Positions 34,464 to 45,332 of a DNA stretch of 64,000 bases are shown one piece after another. Source of the DNA: Berghia stephanieae. Lineage: Eukaryota; Mollusca; Gastropoda; Nudibranchia; Aeolidiidae. Both the position numbers and the translations under genes were made by a program. Location: positions 76,439,628 through 76,503,627 of the forward strand of contig CM067445.1 in the NCBI GenBank assembly GCA_034508935.3. Reading direction: 5' to 3'. How positions within the stretch are numbered: the first letter of the stretch is position 1; every line of letters begins with the position of its first letter. The notes beneath the pieces are model-generated. The model saw only the letters and a list, made by a program, of their open reading frames with translations. It did not search any database and was not told the origin of the DNA.

Positions 34464-35859
34464 CCATTGCTAGGTATGGAGCATACTCGACTTCCGCCAT
34501 TCTCTTACATTTTCATATGTTATTGAGAACTTGACAATGTGTCAAAATAAAGGTCCTGTATTTATATATATATGAGTATGAGCAATGAATAGTAATAATT
34601 TCTTTTTAGGACTGCTAATCGTAGGAATGTGGTTTGGTTTCTTGTAGTTTTTAAGAATGTAAGATAACTTTTGGATTAGAACATATAATGTTATAAAACT
34701 AATAATATCCCATAATTGGCCGAATTATTTATCAACATATTTTGAATGAGATGTTTATACTTATTTAATCTTATGATTATACAATGTTTGCATTTATTTT
34801 ACAATCAACTCAGGGAATATCATTCTATCAAACCTTTAAATTTTTATATTTATAATGACAAATATAATTGTTAATTTTACAATTTTATTTAAACATCCAA
34901 TCTTATAATGCAGTTATGTGCGTAACCTTCTTTACATTTATTCTTAAAATACACTTGTTTATGCTCAAATTGTGCTTCGAACAAATCAAAGATATAATCA
35001 GTTGGTTGGAGATGCCTTGGCTGTAGTGATAAACCTAAGCATTGCAACGGGCTGAATGGATTGAGTGTAAAACACTTTATTTATATTTAGGTAGTAATTA
35101 TATCAAGAAATTTTCCAAAGGAAGCAGAATATCCAAATCACTCTCCTCCACGCTTCCTATTTATTTTGGATGCGATGCCCGTCAGATTGCTTAATCTTTT
35201 GTTGTATTTTTAATTAACTCTTTTCTGAAAACTTTAGCCTTTACTTTTAGCTTCATTTTAATCAACAATTGACTTTACACATGTTCATCAATGTGGTTTA
35301 ATTTGCAATCCCAATGTTTGCCTTTTACTTTTATGACAGATAATTACCAAAAAAAAAAAAAAAATATCCATCATCTACCAATTTGTATTTTTTTCTTTTT
35401 TGTACTCTTGCTTTTTTAAATTTTAGTTTAATCAGATTACAGTGGTGTCCAGAAAAGATAAACTTGCTCAAGATAAAATTCCCGTTTTTTTTCCTCATAT
35501 AAGTCAACTATGTTTTGTGACATGATATTACTTTGCAGATTTTTTACTCACAGTAGGCTGCAATTACTTTCTGTGAGGGCAGTTCCCATACTGGGCGGTT
35601 AGCCTCAGCCATTGTACCTACTGGTATCCTCTGCCTGACGCTGTGGAGAGTTGGCCAGTTTCATGGACTCTCCTGGTTGCTCCCCTCTCCTATCCATCAC
35701 CTGCCTGCTGTGACTTCATGTAACCCTGGTAGGGAGGCTAAGTGGTTACTCAACCTTGCCCAAGGGTCTAGACAGACTAACGGAGGGAAAGATAGCCTTA
35801 CTATCCTTTGGCAGACAAGCTGACCCGCTACAATTCTGAGGAGATACCCAGTGAAATGA
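34464..35859. other. Unassigned AT-rich sequence
   Basis: No gene seen. A GC-richer block at 35560-35860 looks repeat-derived and sits directly upstream of the RTE copy, possibly as its 5' region. Confidence 0.45.
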
Positions 35860-36537
35860 GCAAATCAATATTCATAATGTTACCAAAGAAACCGGGAGTT
35901 AACGAATGTGGACTTCATAGAACAATCAGTTTAGTGGGACAAGAAATGCTAGTTTCACATTAACAACATTAATAGATCGCTATCTTGAAATGCAAAAAGA
36001 TGTGTATATACGTTTTATTGATTATAAAAAGGCCTTTGACCGTGTAAAACATGAAAGAATTATTGACATTCTACAGAAGTTGGATATAGATGGCCAAGAC
36101 ATTCGACTCGTTAGAAATATTTACTAGGAGCAAAAAGCGGCTGCTCGAATTGATAGTAAGGTCAGCAAGTACACACACATACAGCGAGGTGTGAGGCAAG
36201 GATGTGTCCTATCTCCCAACCTTTTTAACATCTGCAGCGAGTTCATTCTACGTAAAATACAGCTGAAGGCAGGAGTGAATATAGGGGGACATATCATCAA
36301 CAATCTAAGATAAGCGGATGACACTGCTCTAATCGCAGAATCAGAAAAAGAGTTACAAGAACTACTCGATAATGTGGCCAAACATAGCGACGACATGGGG
36401 TTAGAACTCAATGTGAAAAAAACAGAATGTATGGTTTTGAGTAGAAATAATGTTAAACCACCCTGCAAATTATCCTATCAAAACGAAGAGTTCAGGAGAG
36501 TTGAAAGTTTTACATATTTGGGATACATGATTACAAC

Positions 36538-37078
36538 AAGATATGAAGTGAGTAGAAAAGTGCCAGAAGACAATAGAGAATAAAAAAATTTTTTGGCGGC
36601 GGTGGTGGGGTTCGAACCTGCGACCTTATTGGTACGACAACTCCGCCTGGCAGGTGAGAGCGTGGCTCTACCGTGTGAGCTATCCACGAACACAAAATAT
36701 TCGTTTCAAACCCAAAGTCATTTCTAGATCCCTCTCTCACCCACTTCTTGAGATCGCCGATTCGTTCACCACCATCGCGAAGTAATTTTGACCAGCAGTT
36801 AAGCTTAATAGCCAATATTCTCATCACAAACATATAACATAGAAACGATTGAGACATTGAGTATGCTCCGGTGTATGGGTGAATTTTTAATTCAGAAAAG
36901 TGAGTGGAGCAGGCACTTATGTTGGTAACAACAAGATATGAAGTGAGTAGAAAAGTGCCAGAAGACAATAGAGAATAAAAAATTTTTTATTCTCTATTGT
37001 CTTCTGGCACTTTTCTACTCACTTCATATCTTGTTGTTACCAACATAAGTGCCTGCTCCACTCACTTTTCTGAATTAA
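36538..37078 (-). mobile_element. tRNA-derived SINE-like insertion with 17-bp target duplication
   Basis: 541 bp bounded by the direct repeat GGATACATGATTACAAC (36521-36537 and 37079-37095). On the minus strand it holds a tRNA-like head (GTGGATAGCTCACACGGTAG; B box GGTTCGAACC at 36609-36618) with a long variable-arm-like middle, as in Ser/Leu tRNAs. A copy of its tail sequence (36538-36594) recurs inside the palindrome at its other end. The long target duplication fits LINE-assisted insertion. Confidence 0.78.
36887..37078. repeat. Perfect 192-bp palindrome
   Basis: Two 96-bp arms with no spacer, centred between 36982 and 36983 in AAAAAATTTTTT. I find no mismatch reading outward to TTAATTCAG / CTGAATTAA. 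The right end coincides exactly with the boundary of the SINE insertion. Confidence 0.93.
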
Positions 37079-37665
37079 GGATACATGATTACAACTGATG
37101 GTAGATCCACCCAAGAAATTAAAAGAAGAATTGCTTTAGCAAAGAACACATATAATCAATTAAAACAAATCGTGAACAACCACAACATTGAGATGGCAAC
37201 AAAACTCTGGGTAATGAAATCATACATGTGGTCTGTGCTTCTTTATGGCAGCGAGTGTTGGAAGATTAACAAAGAATGTGAACGTAGAATAACTGCAGCC
37301 AAAATTTGGTTTTATAGACCTATTCTTAGAATCTCATGGAAAGATAAAATAAAAAACGAGGCGGTATTAAAAGAAATTGGAGTACGACCAACTTTGGTAA
37401 ACACCATCAGAAAAAGACAGTTAAAATTTCTCTGACATATTTACAGAAAAAACGGAATTGAAAAGATTGCACTTACGCGTAAAGTTGCTGGGAAGAAAAG
37501 AAGAGGGAGACTGAGGATAGATTACATTGACAATCTGAACGGATGGATTGGTGGAGGAGGAACAGGAATCGAGCTATTGAGAAGATCTGAGGACAGATAT
37601 GGTTGGAGGGACATGATCGCCGATGTCTGCAACAGGCCTGGCACTTGATGATGATGATGATAAGC

Positions 37666-38499
37666 CAACTATTCAAAGTCTAATTCAAATGAACAGAAAT
37701 TAGTCTCAGTCCGATTAAAATAAACTGTTCTATGTAGTAGTAGTTGCATTCTTTCTCCTCCTGCATGCGAGGCTGATGAAACCGCTATCTTCTATAAATG
37801 CGTTCAAATGCAGCAGTTGAAAGAAGGCAAAAGCTGTTTCACTCATATTATTCTTACTGCGTGCATCCATGGCTACTATGGTGGATTCCCTTGAAAATGG
37901 ATAACATAAATATTGCATAAGATAAAAGTTTTTTCTTGTTCCAATGAGTTTATTTATCTTTATACCATACCATACATCATGAGAAGGGTTTTGGATGGGT
38001 CTCTTGACCTCCCGTCCGTCCTGAGATGGAGAATTTTTTGTTCCATACTTGGCATCTCAGAGTATTACAGTTGTTAATAGAGAAATGTCCGATAATGCTA
38101 GTTCTGCGAACTGGTCTCTTTGTTATTTTAAAACCAAAAATGAAAATAAAATGCAAGTCAACCTCATGATGAACCAATTTATTCAATGAATGGTGTCTCT
38201 CTGAATTCTCCAACAATTAAGACTTGTTTCAAGACTTTCTCAACTATTGTGATATTGTAATCCCCCAATTGCCAATAACTTTTCATCACCCTTCTTTGGT
38301 CATTTTAAATTATGATAGTGATAGAATATTCTTCGTTTATTGGGCTCCAAATGCAATTATTGCAATTGAATGAGAGGTTTCTAGAAATTTATGAACATGT
38401 ATTTGTCCAGACAAACAAAACTCTTCAAGATCATACCATCATTCTATTTGCTCTGTTAATATTGTCGTTAATGAGTTGGGTAGTGTTGTAGACATATCA
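37666..38499. other. Unassigned sequence
   Basis: No coding or repeat signal I can support. Confidence 0.45.
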
Positions 38500-38990
38500 G
38501 TAAAGATTTTATTATAGGAATTAGATTTTATAATCTCCTACAGTGGGCAGGGAGGTACTTACCCACCTATAATCTGTTTTCCAACATGCTTTCTATCTTT
38601 GTCTTGCAATGAGATTACTTGGTTTTGTCCAGGCCCTGGCCGGAAACCCTGACTGGGAGGGAAACAGTCAAATGTTTAGTTAGAGTTTTGGGAGATGATA
38701 TTTTTTGCCTTGTAAATCATCTCTCTGTTATGCACTGCATTGTTTCTTTACATTATGTATGATTTGTAAAACATTTGAGTGTATTCCTCTAAGCGGGACC
38801 TGTGCGTGTGTCTGGATGAGACTTTTGGTGATCTCAAACTAAGTACTTTGATGGTGTGCTTTTGGAATCTACACCTGTTTCTTATTTGAACCAATTCCCC
38901 TTTGTCTTCCCTTTTATTGGATGCTTTATTGTAATTCTAGAACTTTTTACTATCCCATTTTATTCCTTTTTACTGGCGCTGATATGACCT
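38500..38990 (+). repeat. Dispersed repeat family D, copy 1
   Basis: Matches, in opposite orientation, 56120-56690 (shared TGTTTTCCAACATGCTTTCT and AGTTTTGGGAGATGATATT). A shorter relative lies at 58735-58885. No ORF and no terminal structure recognised. Confidence 0.7.
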
Positions 38991-39044
38991 TTTATTATTT
39001 AAGAGTACGAGATGACGATGGTCGGGTATCAAGAATTGGTTTCA

Positions 39045-39202
39045 ACTGCAGTTTGTTGCTATTACGATGTCGCTAAATAGGGGTTTTACTGAATGTATGC
39101 CGCTATTTTGGGGGTTTAATTACTAATAATATATAGCAAAAAATTCAGAAACAGACGTCAATGTCGCTATCCAGGGTTGTTGTTATCCAGAGGTTGCACT
39201 GT
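39045..39202 (-). mobile_element. Relic end of a pogo/Tigger-like element
   Basis: On the minus strand it starts CAGTGCAACCTCTGGATAAC and repeats GATAGCGACAT, GTAAAACCCCTATTTAGCG. This is alignable along about 150 bp with the left end of the element at 40752, so it is a solo, diverged end of the same family. Confidence 0.7.
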
Positions 39203-40119
39203 ATAAATTTTCAACTACCTTGGCAACGCCATTAGAATGTCCTGCTGTGTAAAATTACTTTGTTTTGTTATTGTAGTTAGGATCAGGTCTTTTCCATAAT
39301 TTATGCAAACTAGCCATTGATAAGACGAGGGATAAAATTGGGTTACATGCATGGCCACTATAATGCAATGATTTCTATTTATTTATCTTCTCTTTTTACA
39401 AAGACACATTTCTCTAAGTGGCATTTTTAATCTAGCAGTTAGCAGGTATAAAATTCTCAGTGATCTGTGGTTTTTAGAGAACTCGTATGTGACATCATTA
39501 TTTTATTCTACAAAACATTCCAAATCCTTATCATTAATATTAAGCAGCGAATCCTTAATGGTTTGATTGTTTTTAAAAATAATTTTCAATATTTAATTAG
39601 CATTACCTATTTTTAATTAATCCATTTTTTAAAACTAATGTGTTCATACTGTAAATTTTTAGAAATATAATAATTTAAAATGTGCAACTCAAATAGGATA
39701 TACGAGTATGAGTCTATATATTAAAATCCTTATCTTAAATCATTTTTTTAAAGGTTTTTTTGTTTTTTTTGCTAAACAAAAGCTCCATATTATCTCACTT
39801 AATGTGATATCATCATCTGTGTTGATAATCAATAAAATATGTTAAAACAAAAACATTTATTATTAGTTGTGTTTTGATTTGTACTTGTTTTTTAATTTTA
39901 ACCGAGAGACATAAAAAGTACCATTATCTGTGTTGAGATTCCGCAATTCCCAATTTTAGGTTCCCATTTTCTTTTCTCAGCCTTTATTGCCCTTTTACTT
40001 TTACTTATGCTTTCTATATTCGCCAATATTTCATCTCTTTTACCCTGCAACTCTCAAAGAGGCTATTTGCATGTTTTATTCTTGTAATTGAAAATCAATA
40101 GCAATAGTTCACTTGACCA
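39203..40119. other. Unassigned AT-rich sequence
   Basis: Nothing recognisable beyond T-rich runs. Confidence 0.45.
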
Positions 40120-43100
40120 TGGGAGAAGTCAAAAAGATAAAATCACTGGAACACGAGAAGAGCAGGCAGGCTTCCGAAAAGAGCAGTCATGCACAGTCCA
40201 AACTGCAACTTGTAAGATACAAAGAATCATTGTTGAGCAGTCGATTGAGTGGCAATCATCCCTATAATGCTTTATAGACTTTTGATAAAGCATTTGACAG
40301 CATAGATAGGAAAAGCATCTGGAACATCCTTCTCCACTACGGGATGCCAGATAAGTTTATAAACATTATTAAATGACTTTATGATGGGTTCTGCTGCCAT
40401 AATAGTCGACTCTCAGAGGATTTTGATATTTCCTCAGGAGTTAGGCAAGGCTGTTTGCTATCCCCCTCCTATTTCTTGTGGTATTGGACTGGGTGACAAA
40501 GACAGCATATGGCAACTCCAACAATGACATTCAATGGACATTTTCAAAAAGACTTGAAGACCTTGAATTTGCAGATGACCTAGCCCTCCTCTCACATCGC
40601 CTGTCGGACATGCAGAACAAAGTCACGACCCTGGAAGAAAAAGCTCAGCGAGTTGGTCTCAAGAATAGTGAAGAGAAGACAAAACTGCCAAACAAGAATC
40701 ACAAATTACCATCTCTGATACAGCAATAGAAGATATCGGAGAATTTACATACAGTGCAACCCCGATGTAACGACATCCGTTATAGCGACATTCCCTGTAT
40801 AACGACATGGTACTCAGATCCCATTTTATTTTACTATATATCATTAGGAATAAAAACCCCTCTATAGCGACGTACATTTCAGCAAAACCCCTGTATAACG
40901 ACATTTCTGGTCCGACAAACCGTGAAGGTGTTTGTCTACCATGAAATTGTTCGTGTTTGTATTTTTATTTATCTGATTGCAAAACTATAGCTAGAGTAGA
41001 GAACACAGACCCTATTTCGGCTCTAAAAGATCATGTGGCAGATAAAACCATCTAAAAATAAATTATACTAATACTAACATACAAAACAACACCCCCCCCC
41101 CCCCCCAACCAAAAATCCCCACTCATACTAAACTCAACAAAATAACAATAACAAACCTCCAAGGAAAGGACGTGACACAAGTGTTTAATAAGATATAATT
41201 TTATTTATTTTTTTTTTTTTAAAACAACGAATCAATCTTCCAATGCGAACTCGGCGCAACGGCCCATGGCAAAGACGGCGCGGGGCAATGTGTGTGCCGC
41301 GCAGCATGCCGGAGGGGTCTGGTCCCGCCCAACCCGCCTGAAGCGCAGCTGAAACCGTTGCGCTGCGGCGTCTAGACTGCCGTGGACTACATGTGTGCAG
41401 ATGAGATCAGTCGGGGCCGACTCGGAATGAAAAATAATTATAATATTAAAACGTACACCTTGTACACCCACAGTCACAACCCCGCCTCCCCCCCCCCCCC
41501 CCCCCCCCCCCCCATGATTCTAACTTTAATGAAAACTTAACCATATTCATAGAATAATAAAATAACCAATGCTGCATAGGGAAAGACCACGTGCACAGAA
41601 GTTAAAGCAGCGAATGACACTCGGCTAGAGAGCGGGAAAGTGGGTGGCCACCCTTGGACTCCTTAGGGAGCAAGGGAATAGGTTACTAACAAATTCATCA
41701 AAAGTTTCCTTTTAAAAACATAACCACCTTCATCACCAGTTCCAATCTACTCCCATAATTTAGCAATAGCCCAAGAACAACAACCGACCACAACAATTAA
41801 TAAACCCACAAGACGATTGGCCCGTGTATTCAACATCCCAACAACAGAAACAATTCAGAAACCTCCCCCCCCCCACCCACCCCCATCCAACCTAAAACCT
41901 AAACCTCATTTCCACAATAACCCCATATTACAGAAGTTCGAATATTCCGATCAGCTGATAGGCTGCAGCCTTCCAACTACCACCAATCAAAACCCACAGA
42001 ATCCAACACCCCCCCCCCCCCCCTATTAAACCTCTACCAGTCCCAGACAATTTATCTAAACAACATTACAAACAGCCCTGAACCATCAATAAACCGATTG
42101 ATACAGGATCTCTGTCATCCAATCACAACAACACATTTTATCTACTCTCCACATCCAACCATGATCAGCTATTTAAATTGTTAATATTAATCATCGAAAA
42201 AAATAACAAAATTTATTACAACCCACCAACCCAATATATCCTCTAACTGACCAACTGCCCAATTAACCCCCCACCTCCATGAATGCGTTAGGCAACATTA
42301 ATATTTCAACCTTATTTCATCCTTTAACAAACAAACATAAAAAATTATCATAACGAACGATACAGAAGCAGTTAATGCCAATGCCTTTCTACTGCTACTA
42401 CTACTAAACATAATAATTAACCTAACAAATAAAATTGTTACAAATTAAGAGGGTCATTAGATAGGATGGCCTGGGTCTAAAAAAAATAAAAAATACAGAG
42501 GGAAAATGAAAAAGTATACATTCACTACACAAGACCCAAAACACCTCCTGATATACACACATAGGAAACCTCTCTGTAACGACATCCCTCTATAACGACA
42601 CGTTTTCCCGGTCCCGACGCTGTCGTTATATCGAGGTTGCACTGTACCTTGGCAGCAAAATCAGTCAGCCAGGTGGAATTGATTAAGACATCATTGTTAG
42701 AAGAAAGTGCACCAGGCCTTTACAATATTGAGACCAATATGGATAGCTTCTAGCATATTCACAAACACCAAGCTAAAGACATTTAACACTAATGTTAAAG
42801 CAGTCCTGCTCTATGGGTCAAGAGACTTGGCGAACAACCTTGAACACATGAGCCAAGATACAAACTTTTGACAATCGCTGTCTTTGACAAATCCTCAAGT
42901 TGAAATGGTTTGACAAAGTGCCAAACGCTGACCTTTGGACAAGAACAAACCAAGAGCAAATGGATGTCCAGGCCAGGTGCAGAAAGTGGTGATGGATTGG
43001 CCATACCCTGCGGATAGAGCCCTGTAATAAAACCAAGCAGGCTCTCGATTTGTGCATCTCCAATCTTACCTGGAGTGGGGCAAAGGTCTGTGCCAAGGAC

Positions 43101-43160
43101 AGAAGAAGATGGGAGAGAGCTGCTGAGGCCCTATGCCAGAAGCCAATAGGCATAAGTAAG
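40120..43160 (+). mobile_element. RTE-like LINE, decayed, interrupted by a pogo/Tigger element
   Basis: Left part (40120-40750): DKAFDSIDRKSIWNILLHYG, SSGVRQGCLLSP, FADDLALLSHRLSDMQ and FTY. Right part (42647-43160): LGSKISQPGG, then FDKVPNADLWTRTNQE and RWERAAEALCQKP. The codons for FTYLGS are split exactly by the insertion at 40752-42644. Stops and frameshifts are numerous in both parts. Confidence 0.75.
40752..42644. mobile_element. pogo/Tigger-like DNA transposon, non-autonomous (1893 bp)
   Basis: It starts CAGTGCAACCCCGATG and ends, reverse complemented, CAGTGCAACCTCGATA. TA flanks both sides (40750-40751, 42645-42646). Both ends carry repeated TATAACGACAT/TATAGCGAC words. No transposase frame is visible; the interior has a GC-rich block (41235-41430) and poly(C) runs (41092-41106, 41488-41512, 42011-42023). 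Confidence 0.87.
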
Positions 43161-43740
43161 TCATATTAGCTGGAATATTTGTCTTTCCTTAAGATGTGTC
43201 CAAACAGTCTCCATCTTGTTTCCAAAATTTGAAACGATGGCGGTGTTTCTTCACATCTTATGTAAAGCAATATGTTACTTATTTTGGTTGGGAAGTGGAT
43301 ATTTAGAATTCTCCTGAGCTGTTTCCGATGGAAAACATCTAGTTTATCATCTTCACTTGTGATTAGTGCCCATATTCCACAGTTGTAAATAAGAACTGAT
43401 TTAGCAAGGCTCTTGTATAGCTTTATTTTGTTTTTCTTTTCAGTTTGCTGTTTCTCAGCCATATGTGTGTCAACTTATTGAGAGCGGCTATCGACAGATG
43501 TTTTCGTCTTTCTTCATCTTTGTCTCCTATTAATGATCCCATCTTTTTTTTTTTGTCTTTTTCCAGTCGTGTTCGTCTTTGTCAAGTTTCGTAATGGCGT
43601 TTTTATCGGCGTTTATGAAAAGGTTGTGTTTCTCTAATGTTCTTGTACGACTTTTACATTGAGATCTTTTCTAGTGACGAAATCAATATCGTCTGCGTAT
43701 GCTATTTCTGATGGAAGGTGAGATTCAAATACTGTTTAAC
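43160..43740 (-). mobile_element. LINE C-terminal fragment, same family as 1190-3290
   Basis: The minus-strand frame reads IAYADDIDF, GSLIGDK and HLSIAALNKLTHIWLR, then ILETRWRLFGHILRKDK. Several frameshifts separate these. The family is shared with the split LINE at the start of the window. Confidence 0.72.
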
Positions 43741-44364
43741 TTTAACTCAGGCGATAGAAAATAAAATTGCCTGACATTGTCAGGTAGCACCATGCAATTC
43801 CTTCACCAGGGTGTCGTGTTATAACATTGTGGTAAATACTCACAACCTGTGGGGCTGAAGTGCAAGTATGAAAGATGGCTATGCCTGAGACTAACCTAAA
43901 ATTTCTGTCATACTTCAAGATGGTGATCACAAACTAAAATGAAAAGTGACTTGATGTTAGTGGTGCTCAAGGAAAAATAAAAATGACTCAGTTGGTTGAG
44001 CTATTGCATACAACTTAGAATAATTAACTTTCTTTTCATGATCGTCGACTTGTCTTATAACAAAATCTTTTGATCAGTTTGTGAAGGCTACGGTACAATG
44101 CAATTTTCTCTGCTTTCTTCTCTCTCTTCACTCAATTTAGTCCATGGAACCCATGAAACTGTTTGTGGATGCTATGAAAATTTACTAATAGAATGAAGAA
44201 CATAATTTGAGAATTCTGTCCTTGTTCATAGAACATGTGAATTTGTCAAATGCGTGTGCAACAAACACCTGTTGCACTGTAAATACAACTCAGTATGTTT
44301 TGGCAAAGGATCCTGTCAGGACCTAGACAAAACGTGGAATATCAATTGCTTACGCAAAATTCCA
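43741..44364. other. Unassigned sequence
   Basis: No gene or recognised repeat. Confidence 0.45.
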
Positions 44365-45061
44365 CAGTGCAGCATGAAAATCTCGAACACGCAAATCTCG
44401 AAATAACAGAAATCTCAAACATATCTCTATTCTGCGTTTCAATCCTTCTATTCTCATATCGAAAATCTCAAACTCTATCAGACGTGAATACAGAACTCTC
44501 AAACGAATTGGACCTTCACTTTCGCATTCTTTGATAAAATTCTTTTGTCTATGTTTCTATTGAAAGGAAATGAAAGCTATAATCGCACTCCATTGGCATT
44601 GACTGTGTTAGTTAATGTGTTTTCAGTTGGGGTGTGGAGCATCTGTGTGTATTTGTGTACATGTGTGTGTGTGTGTGAAGCAAGGAGGTGTGAGAAGTAT
44701 GTTTAACCAGTGCATGTGATGCTTCATTCTTATCCAATGTGTACCAGTATCCAGTATCAGTGAGAGACTAGCGAGGCATTGATGACATAGGCTGTTACCA
44801 GCGATATCGAAAGATGTCGCTGGCTGTTACTGTTGTGGGTATTAAATTTTTTTTATAGGGATGATGATTAGGGATGGCCAAGATAAGGCGAGAGAGATAA
44901 GTGAGGAGTTTTATTGATTAGGAACCGGTTTTGTAGATAAAGATGTCGAGTACCAAATGTGTAATCAACAATGTCATGTTATTCCACCTGTTATTGAAAA
45001 CACGGAAATCTCGAACAAATAAGTCTGGTCCAAAATGGTTCGAGATTTCCATGCTGCACTG
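44365..45061. mobile_element. pogo/Tigger-like MITE, second family (697 bp)
   Basis: Ends CAGTGCAGCATGAAAATCTC and (reverse complement) CAGTGCAGCATGGAAATCTC. Each end repeats the word ATCTCGAAC. TA follows on the right, but the left flank is CA. No transposase frame is present. Confidence 0.75.
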
Positions 45062-45332
45062 TATATATATACGCATTAAAAAAAAAATTTACATCCATTT
45101 GGCAATAAATGCTCACACAGGTTTTCTATTCCCCTCCCTATTTTCTGTGAATCTTGTCTGTAAGTAATCGTAAAACATAAAATGTATGATGCAATATCAA
45201 ACTTTTAAAAATAAATATTTATTACATAGACCTTCATTCATACATAAAACATAAATGAGTCACTATTGTGTAAATCGCATTTCATTTGACCATAAATAAA
45301 AAATCAGACTGAGGGGAGAGTTCAACATTTAA

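Larger units (their letters stand above)
35860..37665 (+). mobile_element. RTE-like LINE, interrupted by a SINE
   Basis: It encodes motif A (RFIDYKKAFDRVKHERI), RGVRQGCVLSPNLFNI (motif B) and LR-ADDTALIAESEKEL, where a stop replaces the Tyr of YADD. ESFTYLGYMITT and DGRSTQEIKRRIALAKNTYN follow, then VLLYGSECWKINKE and the basic C-terminus, with a (TGA)n tail near 37650. Several stops and frameshifts are present. The insertion at 36538-37078 falls after TYLGYMITT, and the LINE frame resumes with DGRSTQEI after it. Confidence 0.82.

Noticed and set aside
36595-36690. Genuine tRNA gene (Ser/Leu-like) on the minus strand
   Set aside because: The B box is good, but it lies inside an insertion with a 17-bp target duplication, so a SINE head is more likely.
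36531-36968. 145-residue minus-strand frame
   Set aside because: Lies wholly in the SINE-like insertion and palindrome; composition is that of a tRNA-like head and its tail.
41232-42029. Cys/Arg-rich and Pro-rich frames inside the pogo element
   Set aside because: Caused by the GC-rich block and poly(C) runs; no transposase motifs and no homologous domain.
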